A DNA stretch of 64,000 nucleotides, taken from NCBI GenBank assembly GCA_946699065.1, contig CAMPDV010000153.1:496001-560000 (forward strand), read 5' to 3'. The number at the start of each line of letters is the position of its first letter. Position 1 is the first letter of the stretch. Under the pieces are notes generated by a model. The model was not told the origin of the DNA, did no database searches, and saw only the letters and a list, made by a program, of their open reading frames with translations. This document shows, piece by piece, positions 37,923 through 50,104 of the stretch. A program made the position numbers and the translations under genes. The stretch comes from Loxodes magnus. Lineage: Eukaryota; Ciliophora; Karyorelictea; Loxodida; Loxodidae.

Positions 37923-40107
37923 TTTTATTTAAATTAATAATGTCCATGATATATTGAGTTTTAGATTAAAGAAGGTGAATCACCATATAAATTAGCAAAA
38001 TCCCTTAAATGGTTTTTTTATTTATAATTTTAAGAGAAATATTTATTTAGAGTACTTATACATAATAAAGTAATGTTCATTCTTTTTAATATTTTTAGTA
38101 AGTTTTATATAGGATATTATATAATCTAGATTTCAAATTTAAATTATTAAGATTTATTATATTATTTATCATTCATAGCTTTTATTTATAATTTATGTCT
38201 TAAAAATAATTGAAATAAAGCTTTTGTCTCATCGTTCAAGCTTTAAAATTATTTTTAAAGTTAAGTTTTATATATTTAATTTAATATTATAATATTATAA
38301 AATAAAAAGATTATTTTCACATAAAGTTATTTTTTTACAATTTATTTTTAATTTTTTTATAAATTGTTTTATATTAATTAATAGATATTAAATTCATTTT
38401 TTACTTTCGTTTTTATTATTTAAATTTTTTTAAATGTTAAAATATTCTCTTAAAAATAATCCTTTTATTAGTAGATAATTTTTTACTACTTTTTTATCTT
38501 TTGAATATTTATATATGTATTTTTAATCTAATAAAGAGTAATAATAAACGAAACAAATATTTTTTATATTATTAAGAAAAATAATATTTTCATCATTGTT
38601 GCATTTAAATCAGATAATATCTTAAATTTATTATTTTAAAATAAATATCTTTTTCGAACTATTCCTTTATTTATTTCTATCTGCTCAATTAATATTATGA
38701 TTTTTATTAAGTTTATTCTATTATATTTTTTAAATATTTATAAGTTTTAAACTAAAAAGTAATCTTTTAAAATATTTTATTTTTTATATAAAATATTATA
38801 TCAAATTTAGAAATAAAAGCATTATTTTTGTTAAAAATCCTTTTAGCATAATAATTATAATATTCATAAAGAAGTAATCCTTTTAATTCTTATTTATATA
38901 TTAAAGCTATTACATTTATATTATAAATTATAAAATTTTAATATTTTTAGTATAGCGATTGTACTTTTATCTTCTATCGTTTGCTTTATTTTATATAAAC
39001 GAGAACTTATCGCAAAGAAATTCGTAAAAATTAGAAGTTTTATTAAAATATAATTTTTTAGTATTTTCGTAATAATAAATAGAAATATAATACAATTAAG
39101 TTTTTTAAAGGAATAAGCTATTATTACTCTAACTTAAAAGCATTCAACCATTATTTAAATTCCAAAAGAAAAGAAATAGTTTTAACTTCAGATCACTTTA
39201 ACATGATAGCGAAGTAAAGTTAATTTAGGTCTTTTATAAAAGATAGAAAAATCAATTTGTTTAAGTAATAATTTATGATTTTTCCACTTAATTTATATTG
39301 ATTTTTATTATTAATTGGACTATGATTTGTGATTACTAATTTTTAAAATAAATCTAATTGTTCAGAATATCTAAATAATCTTGCTAATTATAATATATCA
39401 ATAACTTTTATAATATTTAAATGATTAAAAAATTACTAATATAATTATGTAAGTGAAAGCTAAATTTATTAATTTTTAAAAGAAAAATTGATAGTTAGGA
39501 TATTACATTTTATTAAAGTTTATTCGTGCTATAAATTAAAAAATGTGATAAATAAACTTTAATAGATGAAATAATAATAATATTTATATTTTAAAGCATT
39601 ATACTAGAGATATAAGAAAAATAATAGATTTTAGGAAATTAAAATAGCAAGATAAACTTAAGTTCCAATCTTTGTAAAAGTCATTAATTTAAACTATGAA
39701 AGAAAAGATAATCAGCAATATTTTAACTTTTAATCTTAAAAAAGTATTGTTAATAAAATAAAATTCACATTGCATATAAAATAAATTTTTAAAAAGAATT
39801 TGATAAATACCTAAAAATTATTAAAATAATAGATAAAATAAAAAAATCAAATATATTATTATTATTAATGATTTAATCTTTTTAAAAATTTTAAAATATC
39901 AGTAAAAATAATTTAATTTTTTCATTTAAAAATTATAATATTTTCCAATATTTTTAAAATTAAATATTTTTTTATTTAATAAATGTTTTTTTTTATTTTT
40001 TATCAGATTAACATAATTAAATCAATAAAAATTGTCTTTGCTTAAAAATTTAATTGCATAAACAATAATTACAAAAAAAACAAATTTTATAAAATTTTAT
40101 TAAATGT
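37923..40107. other. AT-rich centre of the palindrome
   Basis: About 2.2 kb of very AT-rich, unpaired sequence between the inner arm ends, dense in A and T runs and short ATATA stretches. No coding or RNA feature supported. It could be a loop, an origin-like or matrix-attachment-like region, or simply spacer. Confidence 0.4.
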
Positions 40108-41105
40108 TTCTTGAAAAAATTATTTCATAAGCTATATTATAAATTTAATCTAATCTTTTTACTATTTTAAGTGATTTAATAATCTTCACTTTTTCGTAAT
40201 AGCAATTCATTTACTATTAAAATAACTAAAAATAATAATCTGCCTTATGCTTATGAATTTCTTATATATTTATTAATTAAAATCACAACCCTTCATATGA
40301 ATCAATCTAGTTACTATACTAATTTTCATAATGCCTAGGTAAAATTAATGAAATGATGAGATTAATAAAATATTAGTCTTCTGCTTTAAAACTTATATAA
40401 TTTATAATGGATAACTTAATCACTAGAAGAGTCTTTAGAACATTATAAGAATTAATAATGAAATTATACTTTTCTCTTTAGTTGCTTATCCTTATTTAAC
40501 CTCATTTAATTCTAGTTTAAATTTCAGTAATTGGCTTCCTTTATCTTCAGTCTCTCCCATATTTAATCAGTTGTCTTTTATTTTTATTAAATTAAATGCA
40601 AACCTCTTTAACTGATACCGTAAATCAAGGTAATCGAAAGTACGTGAAAATCGAGTGGACGAAGGAAGAAGATGATTTAATGGAGAACATGATAGTGAAT
40701 AAGTTCAGTAAAAAGGTAAATTGGTGTGAAGTTGCTAGATAACTGAATACTTTTTATCATAAGAAGGAAGTTAGAATAGGAAGATAATGCTAGAAGAGAT
40801 GAATACAAGTACTTGTACCTCTTAAATCTCTTTCTTGGACAGTATTAGACGATATGTAGTTGGTTTAGATTTGGTAAAAGTATAAATATTTTTCTGATAA
40901 GTTATATATGGATTGTGGAATAAAGTTTCCTCAGTACAATCAAGGATAAATACAAGTGAAGTTAAGAAACTTATTGAGAGGAGAAAATAAAGAAGAAAGT
41001 GAGAGTAAAGAGAGAAGAGAAGAAATAGAATATGGAGTAAGAAAGATGAGAAAGATAAACGATATGAGTTATTTGTGTATGTCTTTAAGCAAAGTATGAT
41101 TCTGA
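40108..41105 (+). repeat. repeat X, copy 3
   Basis: Direct repeat of 31213-32216 and inverted repeat of copies 2 and 4. The first 330 bp (40108-40439) has no partner in copy 2, so it extends past the mirrored arm boundary. Confidence 0.85.
40596..41099 (+). CDS. SANT/Myb-like protein, 167 aa (copy 3)
   Basis: Same ORF as copy 1, with the TGA-encoded Trp69 at 40800-40802 and the terminal TGA at 41097-41099. Full upstream flank is present. No differences from copy 1 were seen in the coding part. Confidence 0.7.
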
Positions 41106-43760
41106 ACTTTTTCTTTGTTGATTGTTTAAAATTTAACTGATGATATTTTAGATAAATAAAAATTTAATCTTATAGTTTTTAACCAATAAAGTTAAGAATC
41201 TTCATACATTAATTAGTCTTTGCTTATTTTGTAGAGATGTTTATCGATAACGATTATCTTATAGTTCGGTGTAAAATTAATTGAAAATACATGAATAGGT
41301 TTAAACATAACAATAGTAGTTAGAAGTAGTTATCGTTTATACAAAATAAAGCTAAAGTTATTTTAGAGTTTAATATCATAATCCTATTTATAAAGAAAAT
41401 CAGAATAGAATTATTAAATATATGAGTAAGAAGTTATAATATGCTTTTATTAAATCGATTTGTACAAATGAGATGTAAAAAGAGTAATAAATGAGAAGGA
41501 ACCAAACTTAAAGCTTTATATCGTAAAAATATGTTTAATAGCAAAGTTTAGAAATTAATGTTTTTATCCTTCTAAAATGATTTTTTTATATTTTTACTAA
41601 TTTATCTAATATTTAGATACTTCTTAGACCTTTTTCGAACGAAACATATAATAAGCAGATAAACAGTGTGAGAGAGGTATAATTTAATAACTTAAAGATG
41701 AATTTTGAGATTATGATTGTATTGAGTAGAAAGAGGAATTAATATTGTTAGCTATATGAAATAGCATTCTTTTATTATTTGACTAGACTTTATTGAGTAT
41801 TATACACTAAGGATACCTTGCCTTTGATTTCTATATTTTTAATTTATTATATTTTGACTGCTTTAGATAATTAGTTATTTCTTAAAGATAGAAATTTTAT
41901 TTTTATATTAGATAGTTCTTCTTATATTATTATTCTCAAAATTTAGATAAATATTTGCCTCTTATTTTTCATAAGTTTAGCTAATTTAATTTAAGGGACA
42001 ACTAAGCATAAAGATCCAAGATATGTATTGATCTGATTATTTTTCTTAAAATTACATCAATTATAGTTGTCATATTTGAATGATTTTATGATCATTATAT
42101 AAAGTTAAGATTGATATAATACTTATTTTTCTAATTTTGTTTATTATTTAATTTGAGATAAACAAAAGGTGTTCAAACAGAAACTTACTAAAGTGCCTAC
42201 TTGTTTTATTTCCTTCTGGACTAGATTCAAAAAAACAATAGGAAGATCTAAGTTTTTGCTTAAGAGTAAAACTTTTTAAAGTTAAACTTAGTTTTATAAT
42301 AAAAGGAATTATTAATGCTAAAGCCTATTTTTAATTTATTTTAATCTAAGAAGAATAGTTATTTAGATAAATGATCTTCTTATACTTTTATTATATGAAA
42401 ACTTAAAATTAATTTAATAATAAAGCAGAAATAACTGCATTATAGTGACTATGCTTTATATAAGCATAGAGTAATGCTATATTTAGTCTATATATTAGTT
42501 ATTTTATATAGAAGATCTTTATAATTTAATATTTTTTAATTTAAGCTTATCTTCAAATCAAGTATATAGTATATATCTATAAAGAGAATATATATGTAAG
42601 TGATATATAAGATATTGATTCTTATGATTTGTACTTTAAACATTTAATTATCTTAGATTTGTCACATATAAATACTCAAGTTATATGGATTGTAATTTTG
42701 ATTCTTCTTAATATAGATACCCAATTTGAGGTTCTTTACGAAACTGATTTTTTATTTAAAGTGATAGATTTTGTTGGTTTGGTATTTAAGCATTTGTTTA
42801 ATAAGTTTGATACTAATTATTGATTAAATTATCTTAAGAGTAGCATGTTATTAATATAATATTGAATAAACTAAAATATGTTTATAACACTAAGAATGAT
42901 AATACCTACTAGCAATGCTAACCTTTAAACTACATTTAATTCTTGCTGGACTGAATTGAAGACAATAAATTAAAGGATAATTATGAAAATAATCTTTTTA
43001 TATCAAGTTTAAGTTAAATATAGTGAACTTAAGTTAGATGCATAGATAAAAGAAGTTTACTCTAAATTTTGCATAAAAAGTGTATGAATTATATTAATTA
43101 ACAAGATAAAGTTATTAATTTTAGAAAAAGGATTAGAAGTATGGCTAAACATAAATTATTCTTTTAGTATACAAAATAAATAAAAGAGTCTTAGTTTATT
43201 ATTTGCTAAATTCAAATAAATTATTATTATTACTAGATCTTAAATTCTTAATCAAGCAAAATGGAAAAATAAAAGGAGATATTAATATAATGATAAGTAA
43301 AATGTTTGAAAAGAGAAACAAATTTTAAAAATAACCATCTTAGCACACAATAAATAGGATAAATCCCACAAATCTTATTTAATTATTGTTCTATTAAAAA
43401 TAAAATAAAAGTATTAGCTCGTTAGATATAAGTATATTATGATAGAAGGATATCATTCATCCTGTATTTAATGAAAGCTAGTTAATAAAATAAAAATTAG
43501 TTTCATATATTAATCAAATTTTATAGATCGAAAATATAGTAAACTTTCATACTTATAATTGAGTAAATAGCTTATATACAAGTATTATCTAAAAGATATC
43601 TATTATGAGATATTCTTTATTTAAGTAAAAAGCATTTATATCTAATTTAATGTTTAACTTAAAACTTATTTAAATAAGAAACTACAAGTTTGGCTTTTTA
43701 AGAGCTTTATTTTAAGCTTTTTTATAATTATCTAATCAATATAAAAGTATATATAATAAA
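41106..43760. other. palindrome core (right), coding-like but unresolved
   Basis: Mirror of 34617-37271. On the plus strand, 41230-41560 has a plausible frame (MFIDNDYLIVRCKINWKYM), a second frame looks plausible at about 41380-42290 (RYVLIWLFFLKLHQLQL), and 42540-42830 carries DIDSYDLYFKHLIILDL. They could be exons of one gene with ~20-nt introns, or chance frames. No family was recognised. Confidence 0.25.
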
Positions 43761-44640
43761 ATGGAAGGCTTAAAGAAAGGTTTCTACACCACCTCCAAGA
43801 AATAGGAGAGGAAACCAGAAGCCACTCTTAATCAGTCGTCTTAAACTTAACCCTAATCTTCTTCTTAATAAGACTAAACTCCGGTGAAGTAATCTTCCTT
43901 ACCCAGGGAAGAATATCCAATTGCTAGGACAAGCCATGAACTCCGTCAACGCAGGAAAAGCCAAGGAAGCAGCCTAAGTCGGCTCTACATTAGGAAATGT
44001 CGGAAGTCTATCCATCCGGGTAGTTGAGCATAGAACAACTAATCAAGGTAGTCATAAACCTATAGGAAGATGTTAAGAAGCTCAAGAGGGAAAATACGAA
44101 GCTAATGGATTTAATTGAGCAACAGGACTCAAGAGAGCTTCGAATGGCAAATTGGGAAAGGGAGCTTGATACTCTCTGGAAGTATCAGTAGGAAGAGTTG
44201 AAACAGATGAGCGCCTCAATAAAAACGATACAAGATTAGAATAAGGAAATAATATTAAGTTAGAGATAAGAAATTCCTAAGATCGACAAAATGGAAATAG
44301 AAGAAGAGCAGGTAATCAAGATGGAGCTAGAAAGATAAAGAAGAAATGTTACTTTTGCAAAAGCCAGAATCATCTGTACAGATGTAAGAAATTCTAGAAA
44401 TTCTAGAAATTCAAGAAAGAATACTGAATTAAAGAAGAAAAGGAAAGGAAGAAACTGTATTGCAATAAAGAAGGACAAATATACAAGAAAAAATAAAAAC
44501 AATCAAGAACTTCAAGAATAGAGAAGATGAGAATTGGGACAAGAGAGAATCAAGGAGAAAAACCACCAAGATTAAAAAACTTTTATTTTATGCGGTGTCT
44601 TGAAGCTACTGCAGAACATTTAAATTGAATTGAATAAATA
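43761..44640 (+). pseudogene. Gag-like ORF1 (MEGL type), right arm copy
   Basis: MEGLKKGFYTTSKKQERK; then CQDKPWTPSTQEKPRKQ and SIEQLIKVVINLQEDVKKL; then the zinc knuckle CYFCKSQNHLYRC from 44347; then LYCNKEGQIYKKK from 44452. The three blocks lie in frames 0, 2 and 1. Two GT...AG segments of exactly 23 nt (about 43881-43903, starting GTGAAGTAATC, and about 44312-44334, starting GTAATCAAGATGG) would restore one frame if spliced. So this is either a spliced ORF1 gene or a pseudogene with two indels. The block order is the same as in the other Gag proteins here. Confidence 0.55.
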
Positions 44641-44980
44641 TAAAAGTTAATTAACTTTTTCAAAGTTTGATGATACATTACTAGTATAAAAAGCCATAAA
44701 TCTCATTCTGATTTGGATAATCATGGTCTTCAACTAGCTAATTAAAAGTATAAAGTTATCAGTTAATAAGCAACTACAATTTAGATGTAATTTTTGCTTT
44801 CTCTTCTTATTAAAGATCTAAATTACTCAAAAGTGGAAGAATAATCAAGTCAACTTAAAAATATAAGTATTTTTTAACTTTAAAATTAACTTTAAATCCA
44901 AATCATTTTATAACTTTAGAATAGCAGATTTAAATTAAAACTACTATAAGAAATCTAAGACCAGAATTTTTTTAATTTAT

Positions 44981-46162
44981 ATGAGAAAAAATGTGCAAAA
45001 GCAAAGTTTCTTTCATAGTTGTACGTGATTGTTATCTTCTATAGAATAGTTAAATTTATAATAGCAAAGGTATAAAATTGTATTAATTACATTTAACATA
45101 GCTAAGAATTTAAGATATAAGTATACTAAAAAGTTTTATTCAAGTTATAACTTTTATAAATTAATATAAAAAGAAATTAATAAAATTAACACTCTTACTA
45201 TTTTATAACCATTTACTCTTTAATCTATTCTACCTAAAAATAATCATCACTGCCAATAAAATCATGCAGAAAAAATTAACTTTGCATTTTGTTTAATAAA
45301 TAAGAATTAATATGCTAGTTAAGTTTATTTTAGATAAATTTAACATAATTAAGGAAAAAGAAAATTATAATTGAATGACCAAATAATAAAGAATTCATCT
45401 TATCAAGGACAAAAATAAAAGATTCCTTAACTTTTATACAATTTTTGTAGTCTAAAAGAAAAATACAAACTTACACTAATTACAGACTAATATTTCGAAA
45501 AAAAAGAATCTTAAAAAATAAATGAATCAAATTCTTTAAAAGTATCAAATATAAATAAAGGCTTCGTATACTTAAAGGAAAAAAGATAGAAACAATTTGA
45601 AAATATTAAAAAAAATTATTTATACTACAGATATGAAAACTTAACAATATTTTAATAAGTAAGTGATTAAATTAATGAGATGATCAAATAAAAAACTTAA
45701 AAAAATTATTAAAATAAGCGAAAATTTTATTTAATTTAATAAAGCAAGTTTTAACAAGATCACATGAATAAAATGTGTTGCTGCTATAATAATGGTCAAA
45801 GAAAATTAAGTGTTGAAGCTAAATTTAATAATATTAAGATAAAGCTATAAAAAAATTTAAAGAAGCATAGTTTAAAAATACCCAAGAAAGCACTTAATTT
45901 TAATTATATTTTTTAAAAAGGCAAAAAGATTCTAACTTAATCAAAATATCAAATCTTTTATCTAAAACACTAAATATAAGCAAACAGTCAACTATCTTTT
46001 ATAATAAACAAAAATTTAGATTATTTTTTACAAAATAGAGGATTTCAGGAAAGTATATCATCAAATTTATAAGCTTAATTTATTTCAAAATTTAATCTTA
46101 TTAAAAAATAGAGGTATATTACGAAAAAAATTAAAAAGCTTATATATCAATACCCAGAATCA
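44981..46162 (+). CDS. candidate core ORF, about 390 aa
   Basis: ATG frame (MRKNVQKQSFFHSC) with a single in-frame TGA across 1.18 kb although the stretch has about 11 TGA triplets in all frames. Composition is Lys/Asn/Gln-rich with LTLITDQYFEKKESQ, MNKMCCCYNNGQRKLSVEAKF and ILTQSKYQIFYLKHQ. No family recognised. It runs into the 3' end of the SANT ORF of repeat X copy 4 on the other strand. A-rich DNA makes such frames by chance, so this stays weak. Confidence 0.3.
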
Positions 46163-47192
46163 TACTTTGCTTAAAGACATACACAAATAACTCATATCGT
46201 TTATCTTTCTCATCTTTCTTACTCCATATTCTATTTCTTCTCTTCTCTCTTTACTCTCACTTTCTTCTTTATTTTCTCCTCTCAATAAGTTTCTTAACTT
46301 CACTTGTATTTATCCTTGATTGTACTGAGGAAACTTTATTCCACAATCCATATATAACTTATCAGAAAAATATTTATACTTTTACCAAATCTAAACCAAC
46401 TACATATCGTCTAATACTGTCCAAGAAAGAGATTTAAGAGGTACAAGTACTTGTATTCATCTCTTCTAGCATTATCTTCCTATTCTAACTTCCTTCTTAT
46501 GATAAAAAGTATTCAGTTATCTAGCAACTTCACACCAATTTACCTTTTTACTGAACTTATTCACTATCATGTTCTCCATTAAATCATCTTCTTCCTTCGT
46601 CCACTCGATTTTCACGTACTTTCGATTACCTTGATTTACGGTATCAGTTAAAGAGGTTTGCATTTAATTTAATAAAAATAAAAGACAACTGATTAAATAT
46701 GGGAGAGACTGAAGATAAAGGAAGCCAATTACTGAAATTTAAACTAGAATTAAATGAGGTTAAATAAGGATAAGCAACTAAAGAGAAAAGTATAATTTCA
46801 TTATTAATTCTTATAATGTTCTAAAGACTCTTCTAGTGATTAAGTTATCCATTATAAATTATATAAGTTTTAAAGCAGAAGACTAATATTTTATTAATCT
46901 CATCATTTAATTAATTTTACCTAAGCATTATGAAAAGAGTATAGTAACTAGATTGATTCATATGAAAGGTTGTGATTTTAATTAATAAATATATAAGAAA
47001 TTCATAAGCATAAGGCAGATTATTATTTTTAGTTATTTTAATATTTTATTTGATACATAAAAGAAGCATAAGTCATTATCAATGAATTGCTATTATGAAA
47101 AAGTGAAGATCATTAAATCACTTAAAATAGTAAAAAGATTAGATTAAATTAATAATATAGCTTATGAAATATTTTTTACAAGAAGCAGCTAA
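46157..47192 (-). repeat. repeat X, copy 4
   Basis: Mirror of copy 1 with the full ~500-bp upstream part. Differs from copy 1 by an inserted stretch around 47040-47090. Confidence 0.8.
46160..46663 (-). CDS. SANT/Myb-like protein, 167 aa (copy 4)
   Basis: Same ORF and length as the other three copies, TGA-encoded Trp69 included. Orientation is convergent with the candidate core ORF 44981-46162. Confidence 0.7.
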
Positions 47193-47448
47193 TAAATATT
47201 AATGTAAAGTTCAGATATTTTATTAGTAAAATAACTTTTAATCTAATTAAACTCTTTTTTTACTAACCTCTTCGTCTTTTTTATATCTTAGATTTATTAC
47301 CTTAAGATACCAAAAAGATTGAAATTAATTAAGGGATGTTGATATTATTCCGTATTATATTTATAAATAAAAGTATCAAGCTAATTAAAGTTATAATTTT
47401 ATTTATTTTAAATACTTTTTATCTTTTTAAATATTAAAGTCACCGTGA

Positions 47449-47742
47449 TTGCTTGAGTTAGTTTATTTAAATTACAATAGCCATATTTGGAATATTTTAA
47501 GAAAGATTATAAAAATTAATAGTAAAATAGTTATTTTTTTATTTTGCCCAACAAAGTGTTTTATATTTGCTTATTTAATTGTAAATTTAGCTAATTTAAA
47601 GTCTAAAATTATTTTAAAATCAATTTTCTTAGTAAAATTCCTATTAACAAGTGTCTTATGCAAATTTAGGAAATTTCTATTTGCTATTTATTTACCTTTG
47701 AAATACATTAAATTAACTAGTAAATATTAAAAAGCACTATGA
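47449..47742 (+). CDS. candidate small hydrophobic protein (right copy)
   Basis: Right-arm partner of 30661-30954(-). The protein is the same over 93 residues and ends at TGA 47740-47742. The frame is open upstream (NFIYFKYFLSFQILKSPW), so the true start is unknown. No family recognised. Confidence 0.25.
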
Positions 47743-48189
47743 TAAAAATATTCTTTTGCTATCTAATGCTGATAAGTTGTGAAATTAGGGAATAGTTTAA
47801 TTGTTTGCTTTATAAAATAAAAATAAAGTTTAGAGAAGAAAATAAATCACTAGAGCCTTATAAGAAGGTAGTTTAATCTAGCAAGGAGAATGCTAAAAAT
47901 GTTGATTCATTAAAAACGAATAGAGAAGTTCCTTAGTATATTATGATTAAATTAATAGTTATTTCCTCAATTGTTTACTAAATAGATAGCTTTATATAAA
48001 GTGAAAAAGATAGTCATTATTATACATTTTAGTAAATTATAGCATTTTCATAATAAAAATCCAATTAAAATTTATAATACTATGAAATAAATAAATTTCT
48101 CTTATTTAAAAAAGTTATTTCAAGTTGATTCTTTTAATACTTAATTGAATAAAAGGTTACTATTCTGTTTATTCTTTTGTTATAAAGAT

Positions 48190-49100
48190 ATATATACAAA
48201 AATAAATTAAATTAAATTAAATTAAATTAAATTTTAGATTAAATTAAATTAAAAATTTTAAGGTTAATGGAGTGTTCCTTAAAAGATCCATAATCCCCTG
48301 TATTACCTTTTACAGGGTCTCGAACTCCTCGGTGTCTCCACTCAAGTTCACTTCCGAGCTTTCCGAACGGTCTTGGAGTTATCTTCTTACGTCATAATTA
48401 ACCATCCGACGAGGAGGGATAAAACATGGTCAATTCATTTCAAATTTTTTTTCTAATTTGCTTATTTCCCTAGCATCTTCTTCAAAGATGATATTGACTG
48501 CCACATATGTAGCATTTTTTTTGAAGTATTTTTCTTTAGTCATGAGTTGTTCTTCTATTATCATTGAATCTTGATTTTTTTATGGCTACTAGCTCTCTAA
48601 TTTCTCTAACCTTTGCTTAATTTCTTTAAATTGCTAAAAGTCATTTTCATATTTTTAAAAGTATATTCCAATTTATTCATCTAGTCTAATAATATCGCAT
48701 TCTATTTCTTGATATCTGTTATTAATATCCTATTTTGTAACAAATTCAACGTGTGGCTTCTCATCGTCCGTATGATCTTATAAATCTTGTTATAAACTAA
48801 TAACATAATGCTCGAAATTCTCGACTTTATCAGTGTAGTCGAAAATAATCTCCATGATTTATTCCTTGTCTAAATTCATTAGTTGATTAAATGTATGCCT
48901 CTTTTTAGGAATTTTTGCAGATAGTTATTTTTCTTCTGATATTTAGCAATATTTTTTCTTTTAAATCCTAGTTGGTGTTTGTTAATTTTAGAAAGATTGA
49001 TCAGTAGTATTACGAGTAATCTTTTCAATAAGAAAACCTTTGTTCCAACTCTCCATTTTTTTATAAATCTTAGATAATTAATAAATATTTCTATAGAAAT
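48190..49100 (-). mobile_element. Gag-like retroelement (MESW type), right arm copy
   Basis: Mirror of 29303-30205, with the same structured 3' region and a (TTTAA)n tail (plus strand 48200-48255). It carries a 3-nt insertion relative to the left copy just after the TGA of the ORF. Confidence 0.6.
48430..49056 (-). CDS. Gag-like ORF1 protein, 208 aa (right copy)
   Basis: Same length as the left-arm copy, with a few substitutions (for example DKEQIMEIIFDY for DKEQIVDIIFDY). Frame intact in both arms and several differences are conservative, which may mean the protein was maintained for a time after duplication, or that divergence is simply low. Confidence 0.55.
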
Positions 49101-49250
49101 AGGATACAGAAGTATTTAATTAATTATACAATAATTACTATTAAGATAATTTTAATTTTGATGTTTTATAAGAAAGGAATTTAGTAATAAGTAAACTTAA
49201 CTAGTTGATTATTTATAATGCTTTATCTAAAATTATTCTTTATATCTAAT

Positions 49251-50088
49251 AATAATAATAATAATATACTTAAAGTTAGTAGAGTTTTGCATTCTCTGGA
49301 ATTGCAACCAGTTCCTGCGGACAGCTTTTTTAACGTGGGTGTGATCCACGACCTTTTTATTAAGTGGAAGGTTACCACTGTAACCGTTCAAGTGGTCTTG
49401 CAAAAAGCTTTTATTTGTAGATCCCTGTTGGAGTTATTCATAGTTTATTGAGTTGTCTCCATGTTCTTTTCTGCTCTTATTCGTTTATTTTCTTTCACTA
49501 TCAACAGTTTTTTAAAATATGTTGATTTGATTTGCAACATCAACAAAGTTTGTATTATTGTCTTTATTTCGTTCTTTTTTATGATATTTTATTTTCTATA
49601 TTTTCTAATCTTTTAATGAAACTTGTAGCAATCATTTCTTTTTCTGGATTCGATTCTGTTTTTAATTCTATTGGTATTTTTTCTATTTCCATTTTTGTGT
49701 CGTATTTAAAATTTTATTATGATTAAGTTCAGAGTTATTCTTCCGTTATTAATTTGCTACAAATAAGTTATCTTCTAAGTATTAATAATTCGTTGTTCTA
49801 ATCTTCTATATTACTCATTAGTTCCCGTATTTTTTCGCCTAAGTTGTAAGTTGTTTCTTCATAATTTGAGATTACTTTTTACATTTGGTCTAATTAAATT
49901 TAAAGTTTTTGATTAGTTTCGTTTTTAGGTTAACTTATCTCTATTTATCCTACCATAACTTTACCTTCTGAAGAAGAGCTTGACTCCTCCTATTGTTATT
50001 ATTTTTTCTAAATTTCTTTTGCCGCTTTTCTCTTTAGGTTTCTAAGTTAATTTTTTGAGAGTCGAAGAGATTAATCCATTTTATTATT
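49251..50088 (-). mobile_element. Gag-only retroelement (MDQS type), insertion 1
   Basis: Flanked by a 16-bp target-site duplication TTCTTTATATCTAATA (about 49236-49251 and 50089-50104). The left arm has the single empty site at 29159-29174. Minus-strand order: start codon almost at the 5' end, 804-bp ORF, structured 3' region inside and after the coding end (CGTGG/CCACG stem, and CTGGTTGCAATTCCAG like a tRNA T-arm), then an (ATT)n tail. No RT. Confidence 0.85.
49276..50079 (-). CDS. Gag-like CCHC zinc-knuckle protein, 267 aa (copy 1)
   Basis: MDQSLRLSKNQLRNLKRK basic start, Ser/Glu-rich SSSSSEGKVMVGQIE, coiled coil (LQIQLDQMQKVISNYEE, LLILRRQL), then the canonical knuckle C179-x2-C182-x4-H187-x4-C192 (CWCCKSNQHILKNC), whose Trp is a TGA codon. 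A GIYKQK motif follows. Frame intact with several TGA=Trp. The stop is taken as TAA 49276-49278. Predicted RNA-binding ORF1/Gag of a non-autonomous retroelement. Confidence 0.75.
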
Positions 50089-50104
50089 TTCTTTATATCT
50101 AATA

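Noticed and set aside
49218-49451. 77-codon plus-strand ORF
   Set aside because: Antisense to the 3' end of the MDQS element.
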